From Candidatus Hadarchaeum yellowstonense (GTDB lineage Archaea; Hadarchaeota; Hadarchaeia; Hadarchaeales; Hadarchaeaceae), in assembly GCA_001515205.2 (NCBI GenBank), contig LQMQ01000055.1, positions 1 through 39,119 of the forward strand: a DNA stretch of 39,119 bases, in the 5' to 3' direction. Made by a program: the position numbers and the translations under genes. Each line of letters opens with the position of its first letter. The first letter of the stretch is position 1. Below are positions 21,684 through 29,484 of the stretch, piece after piece. The notes beneath the pieces are model-generated. The model had not been told where the DNA came from, made no database searches, and worked only from the letters and a program-made list of their open reading frames with translations.

Positions 21684-23772
21684 CGGGATGACCTCCGGAA
21701 AAATCAGGCTCGGCCTTCAGATATTTCTCCTCGGGCGGTGCCAGCACCGATTGAGGTGAGATGGAGAGCACCTGCTTGGCCTTGCTCCCGTAGCGGTAGA
21801 CGGTGATCCCCTTGCACTTCAGCTCGTGGGCCAGCAGGAAGGCCCTCCTGACGTCCTCAGGGGTTGCCTCATGGGGCAGGTTAATCGTCTTGGAAACAGC
21901 ATTGTCGGTGTACTTCTGAAATACCGCCTGCATCCTCACGTGCCACTCGGGCGACACGTCGAAGGCGGTGACAAATATCCTTCTTACCTCCTCAGGAATT
22001 TCCTCAACATTTTTTATCGAGGCCAGCTTGGAGAGCTTCACCATCAGCTCGCGGCTGTAGAACCCCATCTTGGTGGCGATCCTCTGGAATGTCTGGTTGA
22101 CCTCGATCAGCTGGATCCCGCTCATGACGTTTCTGATGTAGGCCACGGCGAAGAGGGGCTCAATGCCGCTCGTGGTGCCCGCGATGATGCTGATGGTTCC
22201 CGTGGGGGCGATCGTGGTCACGGTGGCATTCCTCAGGCAGCTGTAACCGCGTTTCTCCCAGATGCTGCCCGGGAAGGCGGGGAAGGATCCCCTCTCCTCG
22301 GCCAGCTCCACCGACATCCTGCGGCCCTCCTCGGAGATGAACTTCATCAGCTCCTCGGCCTTGTGGAGAGCTTCCTCTGAGTTGTAGGGGATGCCCAGCT
22401 CGATCAGCATCTCGGCAAATCCCATCACCCCGAGGCCGATTTTTCTGGTCAGCTTGGTCATCCTCTCGATCTCCGGTATCGGATATTTGTTGACGTCGAT
22501 GACATTGTCCAGGAAGTGCACGGCGTTGCGAACGGTACTTCTCAGCTTTTCCCAGTCGATCTCGCCGTCCTTGATCATCTTGGAGAGGTTGATGGAACCC
22601 AGGATGCAGGACTCAAAGGGCAAGAGGGGCACTTCACCACAGGGGTTGGTGGCCTCGATCTCCCCCAGCGCTGGGGTGGGATTGTGCCGGTTAATCTCGT
22701 CCAGGAAAATCAACCCGGGATCTCCAGTTTTCCAGGCCATGTTGACGATCAGGTCGAAGACTTCCCTCGCCCTCAGCCGCCTTTCGGCCTTCCCTGTCCT
22801 CGGGTTGATCAGATCATATTCTTCATCTTTTCTGACCGCCTCCATGAAGGCATCAGTCACCCCGACCGAGATGTTGAAGTTGACCAAAGCATCTTCCTTG
22901 ACCTTGGCGGTGATGAACTCCAGGATGTCGGGATGGTCGACCCGGAGCACCCCCATGTTGGCTCCCCGCCTCTTTCCCCCCTGCTTGATCACGTCGGTCG
23001 CCACGTCGAAGATCCTCATGAAGGAAACCGGGCCGCTAGCCACCCCCTTGGTCGACTTGACGATGTCTCCGGCCGGCCTGAGCCTTGAGAAGGAGAAGCC
23101 GGTGCCGCCCCCAGACTGATGGATGAGGGCCATCGTCTTCAGGGAGTCAAATATCCCGACCATGGAGTCTTCCACCGGAATGACAAAGCAGGCGGCCAGC
23201 TGCCCCAGCGGCGCCCCAGCGTTCATCAGGGTGGGGCTGTTGGGGAGGAACTCCAGGCTGGCCATCATGCGGTAAAACTTCTCCTCGGTGTCGGCGAGGT
23301 CAGCAGCCCCGTGGAGGCGGTCGGCGGAGGCCACCGCTCTTGCCACCCGGCGGAAGAGCTGCGATGGTGTTTCAATGATGTTGCCCTGCTCGTCGCGCAG
23401 CAGGTAACGGCGCTGGAGCACCCTGATGGCGTTGATGCTCAGCTTCAGGTCATCGGTGACGCCAAGCAGAGCCTTGGCGGCCCTGAGCTCGGCCCGCTGC
23501 TGCCGGTAGAGGATGTAGGCCCTGGCGACATCAGCATAGCCGTTCTTTATCAGAACCTCCTCGACGGTGTCTTGGATTTCCTCGACCCCCGGGATTTTAC
23601 CGGCAAATTTTTTCTCCAAGATTTCGATCACCTGCGCGGTGAGCTGCCGGGCTATTTCTCCATCCCTGGTGTCGGTCGCGAGGAAAGCCTTGTGGATGGC
23701 GTTGGAGATTTTTTCGGCTTCAAAGGGGACCACTCGGCCGTCCCTTTTTCTGATCTTCTCAATTCCCGGCAT
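21664..23772 (-). CDS. nrdJ: Ribonucleotide reductase, class II (adenosylcobalamin-dependent)
   Basis: The 702-residue enzyme reduces ribonucleotides to deoxyribonucleotides. An N-terminal ATP-cone (about 1-95: IEKIRKRDGRVVPFEAEKI) precedes the barrel, which holds LPNSPTLMNAG, LAACFVIPVEDS, HQSGGGTGFSFSRLR, KRRGANMGVL and FNISVGVTD. The thiyl-radical cysteine is C378 in NPCGEVPL, and FESCILGSINLSKM follows. VTTIAPTGTISIIAGTTSGIEP closes the barrel. The C-terminus ends soon after CKGITVYRYGSKAKQV and lacks the cysteine-rich tail commonly found in long NrdJ proteins. ATG 23772 follows GGGGGATG. Confidence 0.93.
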   Translation of the reverse strand: MPGIEKIRKRDGRVVPFEAEKISNAIHKAFLATDTRDGEIARQLTAQVIEILEKKFAGKIPGVEEIQDTVEEVLIKNGYADVARAYILYRQQRAELRAAKALLGVTDDLKLSINAIRVLQRRYLLRDEQGNIIETPSQLFRRVARAVASADRLHGAADLADTEEKFYRMMASLEFLPNSPTLMNAGAPLGQLAACFVIPVEDSMVGIFDSLKTMALIHQSGGGTGFSFSRLRPAGDIVKSTKGVASGPVSFMRIFDVATDVIKQGGKRRGANMGVLRVDHPDILEFITAKVKEDALVNFNISVGVTDAFMEAVRKDEEYDLINPRTGKAERRLRAREVFDLIVNMAWKTGDPGLIFLDEINRHNPTPALGEIEATNPCGEVPLLPFESCILGSINLSKMIKDGEIDWEKLRSTVRNAVHFLDNVIDVNKYPIPEIERMTKLTRKIGLGVMGFAEMLIELGIPYNSEEALHKAEELMKFISEEGRRMSVELAEERGSFPAFPGSIWEKRGYSCLRNATVTTIAPTGTISIIAGTTSGIEPLFAVAYIRNVMSGIQLIEVNQTFQRIATKMGFYSRELMVKLSKLASIKNVEEIPEEVRRIFVTAFDVSPEWHVRMQAVFQKYTDNAVSKTINLPHEATPEDVRRAFLLAHELKCKGITVYRYGSKAKQVLSISPQSVLAPPEEKYLKAEPDFSGGHPGGEESY

Positions 23773-23814
23773 CAAAACATCCCCCGCAACACCACCAGAA
23801 TTATCTCCCTCCGG

Positions 23815-23824
23815 CTATTAAATC
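23815..23824 (-). promoter_or_regulatory. TATA-like box of nrdJ
   Basis: GATTTAATAG on the minus strand predicts a transcript start near 23793 and a leader of about 20 nt that contains the ribosome site. Confidence 0.4.
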
Positions 23825-24154
23825 CCGCAGCGTCGGTCAGCGTGAGATGGGCCCCCGCTGTCCCTGGCACAACTAACCAGCGAGCTTCATCAACTGTCGT
23901 TCCGACGCGATTCGCTCGCCAACCCTCGATGGCAGGTTTTTCTCGGGGGCCGGGGTCCACCTGTCTCACACCAGGGTTGGCTTCATGATCATCGTTTTAG
24001 ACGATCCCGCCAATAACTCTCTGAAGGACCCAATTTGGCGTGCCTGTCGGTGGACCTGCTCGAGTGTTACCGCGGTGATGCACCGGCGATCACGTTTTCA
24101 CGCCAGCTCTCGATTCCCGCGGTTTCTCCCTTCATTGCAGTTATATAGTGGTAT

Positions 24155-24197
24155 CTCCAGGGCTAAAATTTTACTGTTGCTGGTGAAACCCCTGGAG
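24155..24197 (+). other. Stem-loop with upstream TATA-like box in the 484-bp gap 23773-24256
   Basis: CTCCAGGG (24155-24162) and CCCTGGAG (24190-24197) are perfect 8-bp complements. The loop contains the palindrome TAAAATTTTA (24164-24173). GTTATATAG at 24140-24148 looks like a promoter that would start transcription just after the left arm. It could be an untranslated leader of trkA or a small RNA. The rest of the gap holds the nrdJ promoter and no gene I can support; open frames there have no recognisable content. Confidence 0.35.
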
Positions 24198-24256
24198 GCG
24201 GGGCCTGAAAGGTGGGTTTTTATCCGTGATAAAGTAGATTTAAAGGATGATGGTTT

Positions 24257-24922
24257 ATGAAAAAGGCACAATATGTGATCATCGCTGGCGGGGGCCGGGT
24301 GGGCTCCCACCTGGCCAAGATACTTGAGCCCAGCGGCAGGGACATCGTGATCATTGAGAAGGATTCTGAGGTCTGTGAGAAGCTCTCCTCCGAGCTCAAC
24401 GCCCTGGTCATCTGCGGTGACGCCACTGACAAAAAGACCCTGGAGGACGCGAAGATCCAGATGGCGGATGTCTTCGTCGCTGCCACCGGGAACGATAACG
24501 AGAACATCGTCGCCAGCCAGCTCGCCAAGTACACCTACAAAGTTCCCCTAGTCCTGGCGCGGGTTGAGGACATGGACCGGGCCAAGATGTTGCGGGGCAT
24601 GGGTATAGACCTGATCGTGAGTCCCTCGCACGTGGCCGCGCTGGTGTTTGAGAACGCGATAGCCCTGCCGAACACGACCTCGATACTCGTCTCCGAGACC
24701 ATCACCAGGGCGGTTGAGGTCACCATCCCTGGAGATTCAAAGATTCTGGGGAAGAGGATCAGGGATCTCAATCTACCGCTGGAGTGCGTCATTGCGGTGA
24801 TCTACCGGGGAGGAAAGCTGATCCTGCCCCACGGGGACACGGTGATGAAGCCCGGGGACATCGTCGCGTTGATAGGTAAGGAGGAGGCCATCAGGAAGAC
24901 GGTTGAGATTCTGAAGGGATGA
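24257..24922 (+). CDS. trkA: Trk potassium uptake regulatory subunit TrkA
   Basis: This 221-residue peripheral protein gates the TrkH channel in response to nucleotides. It has an RCK-N Rossmann domain (about 5-130: YVIIAGGGRVGSHLAKIL, DIVIIEKD, VICGDATDKKTLEDA, ATGNDNENIVAS). An RCK-C domain follows (about 140-221: TRAVEVTIPGDSKILGKRIRDL, and GDIVALIGKEEAI at the end). It has one RCK pair, the usual archaeal size. The stop overlaps the start of a 49-residue membrane peptide, with trkH right behind, so this is a tightly coupled operon. Confidence 0.95.
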   Translation: MKKAQYVIIAGGGRVGSHLAKILEPSGRDIVIIEKDSEVCEKLSSELNALVICGDATDKKTLEDAKIQMADVFVAATGNDNENIVASQLAKYTYKVPLVLARVEDMDRAKMLRGMGIDLIVSPSHVAALVFENAIALPNTTSILVSETITRAVEVTIPGDSKILGKRIRDLNLPLECVIAVIYRGGKLILPHGDTVMKPGDIVALIGKEEAIRKTVEILKG

Positions 24923-25068
24923 TCGTGGGGCTGAGGGAATTTAGCCTTCGGGAATTTCTGAAAAAGAACCTTGATCTCATAACAGGAATTTTCGCTGAAA
25001 TTGGCCTGACTGTTCTGGTGATGTTGCTTTCCTTTGCCCTCTGTCTGCTGATCCTCATCTTCAGCTAG
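24919..25068 (+). CDS. 49-residue single-helix membrane peptide within the trk operon
   Basis: An ATG at 24919 overlaps the trkA stop (ATGA) and the frame ends TAG directly before the ATG of trkH. The product has a charged first half (LREFSLREFLKKNLDLITG) and one strong membrane helix (about residues 24-48: IGLTVLVMLLSFALCLLILIF). Exact start-stop coupling on both sides is good evidence for translation. The shape recalls KdpF, the small stabilising subunit of the Kdp pump, but no homology is claimed. A Trk accessory subunit is the natural hypothesis. Confidence 0.7.
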   Translation: MIVGLREFSLREFLKKNLDLITGIFAEIGLTVLVMLLSFALCLLILIFS

Positions 25069-26595
25069 ATGTGGGGTGCGATGGTGCTAACGCCACTGAC
25101 GAAGGAAGACCTGAGAATTGTCGGCTTCAACCTCAGCAGGATAAGTTACGTTACGGGCTTTGTCCTGTTCCTCCCCATCATTGTGGCCATTTTTTTCAAC
25201 GAGTTTGATAACATCCCCTATTTCCTCATCGGCTCCGCGATCTCCTTCATCTTGGGCAGCATCCTCTATCACTTTCTCTACACCCAAGCGGAAATGGAGC
25301 TCAAGCATGCCCTTGTCATGGCCGCCGTCGCCTGGCTGTTTGCCCCCCTGCTGGCGAGCATCCCCATCTGGCTCTCCGGGAGCATGGCCTCCCCGCTGGA
25401 CGCCTGTTTTGAGAGCATCAGCGGCTTCACCGGAACCGGCCTCACCCTGGCACCGGATATCGATCACATGTCCCGCAGCATCAACTTCCTGAGGCATTTT
25501 CTGCAGTTCATGGGTGACGGAATCGGAATAATCGTCATCTCACTCTCGATTCTGGGGAGGACGGAGATGAGCTCGGTGCTCGCCTTTAAAGGTGAGGCGA
25601 AGGAGGTCGGGATCAGGCCGAGCATCGTTCGCACCTCCAGGATAATCATCGGCATCGGCGTGATGTTTCTGGCCATAGGCACAGCTTTGTTCACCGTCGC
25701 CGGCATTCAGGAGGGCTTGGATCCCGGTCAAGCCTTTTTTGACGGCCTCAACCACGCCATGACGGGCTATGCCACCGGTGGCTTCACGGTTCACTCTCAG
25801 AGCCTGCTTTACTACCACAGCCTCTGGGTTGAAGTGGCCGCCATCGTGATCATGATCATCGGTGCCCTGAACTTCAACCTGCACTATGCCGTCCTGGGTG
25901 GCAAGAGGAGCGAGATTCTGAGGAACCTGGAGGTCAGGGTTCTCCTGTTTGTCATGGTGGCCTTTGGTTTTCTGGTCTCCTCAAACCTGTTTTCGTCGGG
26001 TCTTTACCCCACCGCAGAGTCCCTCTTCAGAAAGGGATTCTTTCAGGTGATTTCCGCCCAGACCACGACTGGTTTTCAAACAGTCCCGCCGGTGCACCTG
26101 ATGCTGGTGTGGCCTGTTTTCTCGATCCTCATTCTTTCGCTGGCGATGCTGCTCGGTGGCTCGGCCAACTCCACCTCGGGGGGCATAAAGATGCTCCGGG
26201 TGGGGGTGCTCTTCAAGTCGCTGGTGAACGAGATCAAGCGCTCGCTGCTGCCGCGATCGGCGGTGGTGGTCGGTTCCTTTCACCATGTGGAGGAAACTCC
26301 CCTCTCGGACAAGATCATCCGCGGTTCGGCGGTCATAGCCATGGGTTATTTAATCCTTTTCACGATGGGGACGATGCTCACGGTGTTGCACGGCTATGGT
26401 CTGGAGGACTCCATGTTCGAGACCGCCTCCGCGCTGGGAAACGTCGGCCTGACCTCCGGAATCACCTCTCCGTCCATGTCCCCCCTGCTTAAGGTCACCT
26501 ACATGTTCCTGATGTGGGCGGGAAAGCTTGAGGTGATCGCGGTGTTTGTGCTCATCGGATTCATCCTGTTGGCCCTGAGGAGAGGGATCAAATGA
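25069..26595 (+). CDS. trkH: Trk potassium uptake transmembrane subunit TrkH
   Basis: This 508-residue K+ transporter of the TrkH/KtrB superfamily has four membrane-pore-membrane units. The four pore-loop filters are visible: SGFTGTGLTL, MTGYATGGFTV, TTTGFQTV and ALGNVGLTSG. About ten hydrophobic helices span the protein. The C-terminus WAGKLEVIAVFVLIGF is typical of TrkH. The ATG at 25069 abuts the stop of the small membrane peptide; the ATG at 25081 is an alternative. The downstream OB-fold gene overlaps the stop by 4 bp. Confidence 0.95.
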   Translation: MWGAMVLTPLTKEDLRIVGFNLSRISYVTGFVLFLPIIVAIFFNEFDNIPYFLIGSAISFILGSILYHFLYTQAEMELKHALVMAAVAWLFAPLLASIPIWLSGSMASPLDACFESISGFTGTGLTLAPDIDHMSRSINFLRHFLQFMGDGIGIIVISLSILGRTEMSSVLAFKGEAKEVGIRPSIVRTSRIIIGIGVMFLAIGTALFTVAGIQEGLDPGQAFFDGLNHAMTGYATGGFTVHSQSLLYYHSLWVEVAAIVIMIIGALNFNLHYAVLGGKRSEILRNLEVRVLLFVMVAFGFLVSSNLFSSGLYPTAESLFRKGFFQVISAQTTTGFQTVPPVHLMLVWPVFSILILSLAMLLGGSANSTSGGIKMLRVGVLFKSLVNEIKRSLLPRSAVVVGSFHHVEETPLSDKIIRGSAVIAMGYLILFTMGTMLTVLHGYGLEDSMFETASALGNVGLTSGITSPSMSPLLKVTYMFLMWAGKLEVIAVFVLIGFILLALRRGIK

Positions 26596-27089
26596 AGAGG
26601 GCGGTCCTGGTCATCTTGCTGCTGCTTTTGCTGGCGCCATCTGCCCGGGCGGAGACGCTGAGGGAGCTCCTCGACGAGCCCGCCAGTTATGACGGTAGGC
26701 AGGTCTCCTTCAGGGGCGAGGTCATCGGCGTGATCATCAAAGGGGATCATGCTTGGGTGAATATTTTTGATAATGGTTCGGCCATCGGAGTTTGGTGCCG
26801 GGCCGAGGAGGCAAGGGAGATCTCCTTCATCGGAGATTACACCCACAGGGGGGACATCGTCGCGGGAACTGGAATCTTCCACCTGGCTTGCGCGGAGCAT
26901 GGCGGAGACGTGGACATCCACGCCATCTCGTTAACGGTTTCAGAAAAAGGCCATGTGATCGAAAGGCCGATGGATGTACTGCTGTTTTCGGTCAGCGCCC
27001 TGATCGCTTTGGCAGCCGTGCTGTTGTCCTTTTACCTGTGGCACCTTCGAAAGGAGAGGAGAAAGAGGGTGCCTTGGCCTTTCTATTAA
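26592..27089 (+). CDS. Secreted, membrane-anchored OB-fold-like protein in the trk operon
   Basis: The 165-residue protein has a signal peptide (about 1-20: KRAVLVILLLLLLAPSARA), a beta-rich domain (about 25-125) and a C-terminal membrane helix (about 130-150) with a basic tail (RKERRKRV). The domain includes YDGRQVSFRGEVIGVIIKGDHAWVNIFD and GDIVAGTGIFHLACAEHGGDVDIHA. The domain pattern resembles tRNA_anti-like OB folds found on exported proteins; no function is established. Its ATG overlaps the trkH stop (ATGA), so it is translated with the potassium system, for which a sensory or assembly role outside the membrane is only a guess. Confidence 0.65.
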   Translation: MKRAVLVILLLLLLAPSARAETLRELLDEPASYDGRQVSFRGEVIGVIIKGDHAWVNIFDNGSAIGVWCRAEEAREISFIGDYTHRGDIVAGTGIFHLACAEHGGDVDIHAISLTVSEKGHVIERPMDVLLFSVSALIALAAVLLSFYLWHLRKERRKRVPWPFY

Positions 27090-27131
27090 TTTTCACCGAC
27101 CTCCTGAGAAAGTTGGCTGGGGGAGGGGACC

Positions 27132-29192
27132 TTGGTAGCCAAGACACTGATAATCTGTGAAAAACCGGCCGCAGCAGCGAAGATAGCCGTGGCGCTGGCT
27201 CCGGGCCAGCCCGAGGCGGGACAGCTCAACGGAGTTCCTTTTTACAACTTTGAACTGGAGGGAAGGCGCGTGACCGTGGTGCCGGCGCTGGGTCATCTCT
27301 TTGTTCTTAAAAATCTCAAGCCATTGCGCGATTATCCCTGTTATGAGGTGGGCTGGGTCCCCGCCTACCGGGTCGGCGGAAGGGCCACGAGGACCAAGGC
27401 CTTCATCGAAGCCATCAGGGAGCTGGCCAAGGATGCCACCGATTTCATCAGCGCCTGCGACTATGACATCGAGGGCAGCGTCATCGCGGCCAACGTGCTG
27501 AGGTTCATCTGCGGCGAGGAGGCTTTGAGAAGGGCCAAGCGCATGAAGTTTTCCACGCTCACGGCCGAGGACCTGCGGCAGGCCTATGAGCATCTCCTGC
27601 CGCGGCTGGATTATGAGCTGATAGAGGCAGGCGTGGCCCGGCACCTGCTCGACTGGTACTGGGGGATGAACGTCTCCTTGGCGATGAGCACGGCGGTTAG
27701 GCTCGCTGAGCAGCGCTTTGTCAAGCTTTCCGCGGGGCGGGTGCAAACGCCGACGCTGAGAATTTTGGCCGAGCGGGAGCGGGAGATCAGGTCCTTCAAG
27801 CCCGAGCCCTACTGGGTGGTCAACCTGGTCGTCGATCTGAATGGGATGGAGGGAGTTGCCGAGCACGTTAAGGGACGCTTTTCAGACAGGGTTGCAGCCG
27901 AAAGGGTCGTGGCGGCCTGCAGGGAAAAGCCGGCGCGAGTTTTCTCCGTTGAAAAGCACCGCCAGCAGCGTTCGCCCCCGCCGCCTTTTAACCTGAGCGA
28001 CCTGCAAATGGAGGCCCATCGCTGTTTGGGCTACTCCCCACTGCGCACCCAGCAGATTGCCCAGGAACTCTATCAGGCGGCCTTGATCAGCTACCCGCGG
28101 ACAGACAGCCAGAAGCTGCCACCCTCGATTGATTTCAGGCGGATCATTGAACAGATCGGCTCCGCCTCCGCGGAGTACCGGAGGCCGGCTGAGGAGCTGC
28201 TGTCGCTGCCCGAGCTGAGGCCTCGCGAGGGGGAAAAAACAGATCCGGCCCACCCGGCGATCTATCCCACGGGGCAGAGGCCGGAGGGGCTCACCGGACA
28301 GCAGCGCAAGCTCTACGATTTGATTGTGAGGAGATTTCTTTCCCTGTTCGGAAGGCCAGCGCTGTTGGAGAGCATGAGGGTTGATCTTGATGTCGGTGGG
28401 GAGAGGTTCTTCATCCGTGGACGCAGGGTTCTGGAGGAGGGCTGGCTGAAGTATTACGGTGATTACGCCGCCACTGAGGAGGCGATTCTTCCGGAGTTGC
28501 AGGAGGGCCAGTCGCTGGCGGTCAAGGAGGTCAGGTTGGAGGAGAGGCAGACCCAGCCCCCTCAGCGGTACAACCCGGCCTCGATAGTGAAAAGGATGGA
28601 AGAGGTGGGAATAGGAACCAAATCCACTCGTGCTCAGATAGTGCAGAACCTCTACGAGCGCGGGTACATCACCGGCAGACAGATCACCGTCACCGACCTC
28701 GGGATGCAGGTGGTGGACTCCCTTCTCAGGTACTGCCCTGAGATCACCAGCGAGGAGCTGACCGCAACCTTCGAGCGCGAGATGGACGCGATCCAGGAGG
28801 GGAAGAAGACCAAGGAGGAGGTAATCGAGAGGGCGCGCGCCGAGCTTGACAGGATCCTCGCCAAGTTCAAGCAGCACCAGCTCGAGATAGGCAGGCTGCT
28901 GGCGGCATCCTATCGGGCCTCGCTACTGAAGCAGAGGAACTTGGGAAAGTGTCCGATCTGCGGCGGTGAATTGAGGCTGACAGTTTCACGCGCTACCCAC
29001 AAGCGCTTTGTCGGCTGCTCCAACTATCCAAGATGTCACAATTCCTTCCCACTGCCGCAGGCCGGGACCATTCACCCGCTGGGTGAAGCTTGCAAGTTCT
29101 GCGGAGCCCCCGTGATCCAGATCAACCGCGCTGGCGCCAGGCCCTACCGGATGTGTCTCAACCCTGATTGTCCGGCGAAAAAGAACCGATGA
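27132..29192 (+). CDS. topA: DNA topoisomerase I (type IA)
   Basis: This 686-residue enzyme relaxes negatively supercoiled DNA through a 5'-phosphotyrosine. It has a Toprim domain (KTLIICEKPAAAAKIA; acidic triad region SACDYDIEGSVI), LSAGRVQTPTLRIL, and the catalytic Tyr at residue 321 in ISYPRTDSQ. MEEVGIGTKSTRAQIVQNLYERGYI follows. Two C-terminal zinc fingers are visible (CPICGGEL...CSNYPRC, CKFCGAPV...CLNPDCP). The start is TTG at 27132 with GGGAGGGG upstream. The reverse gyrase helicase domain is absent. Confidence 0.95.
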   Translation: MVAKTLIICEKPAAAAKIAVALAPGQPEAGQLNGVPFYNFELEGRRVTVVPALGHLFVLKNLKPLRDYPCYEVGWVPAYRVGGRATRTKAFIEAIRELAKDATDFISACDYDIEGSVIAANVLRFICGEEALRRAKRMKFSTLTAEDLRQAYEHLLPRLDYELIEAGVARHLLDWYWGMNVSLAMSTAVRLAEQRFVKLSAGRVQTPTLRILAEREREIRSFKPEPYWVVNLVVDLNGMEGVAEHVKGRFSDRVAAERVVAACREKPARVFSVEKHRQQRSPPPPFNLSDLQMEAHRCLGYSPLRTQQIAQELYQAALISYPRTDSQKLPPSIDFRRIIEQIGSASAEYRRPAEELLSLPELRPREGEKTDPAHPAIYPTGQRPEGLTGQQRKLYDLIVRRFLSLFGRPALLESMRVDLDVGGERFFIRGRRVLEEGWLKYYGDYAATEEAILPELQEGQSLAVKEVRLEERQTQPPQRYNPASIVKRMEEVGIGTKSTRAQIVQNLYERGYITGRQITVTDLGMQVVDSLLRYCPEITSEELTATFEREMDAIQEGKKTKEEVIERARAELDRILAKFKQHQLEIGRLLAASYRASLLKQRNLGKCPICGGELRLTVSRATHKRFVGCSNYPRCHNSFPLPQAGTIHPLGEACKFCGAPVIQINRAGARPYRMCLNPDCPAKKNR

Positions 29193-29291
29193 GGAGGCCT
29201 TTCTTGCGCTGAGGCAGGGATACCAGTTCAGGTGACCGGCCGCCGGAGGAGAACGAATGCGGAATTTTTCTGAGAAATTGTGGGCGGGGTT

Positions 29292-29311
29292 AAAAATTTG
29301 TTGAAATTTTT
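29292..29311. terminator. AT-rich hairpin between convergent topA and rfcS
   Basis: AAAAATTT (29292-29299) and AAATTTTT (29304-29311) form a perfect 8-bp inverted repeat around GTTG, giving T-tracts on both strands. It lies in the 292-bp gap between the topA and rfcS stops and could end transcription both ways. Nothing else in that gap (29193-29484) is supported. Confidence 0.45.
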
Positions 29312-29484
29312 CGAGCCACTCCCCTGACGGCATCGGATAGTTTGAAACACAGTGCAACGGGCGCCACGATGGTATGAACCGAAGGTTGGCCGTTGCAAAC
29401 ATCTCATTCTAATCTGTGCCATTGGCTCTCAAGGGGAGAACATGGGCCGGCGCGGCCGAGGGATAGTTGCCTTCCATCAGCTGG

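Noticed and set aside
23772-23969. 65-codon minus frame and 91-codon plus frame (23985-24260) in the gap before trkA
   Set aside because: Neither resembles a family. The first overlaps the nrdJ promoter and the second overlaps the trkA start. I could not support either as a gene.
23119-23988. 289-codon frame antisense to nrdJ
   Set aside because: It overlaps well-conserved nrdJ sequence and has low-complexity His/Gly/Gln content typical of antisense frames.
23825-24000. Cobalamin riboswitch upstream of nrdJ
   Set aside because: The AGACAGGTGGACC and ACCTGCC words faintly recall the B12 box, but the conserved core and fold could not be built, and cobalamin riboswitches are essentially bacterial.
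27132-29192. Reverse gyrase
   Set aside because: Only the topoisomerase IA half with zinc fingers is present. There is no helicase-like domain in front of it.
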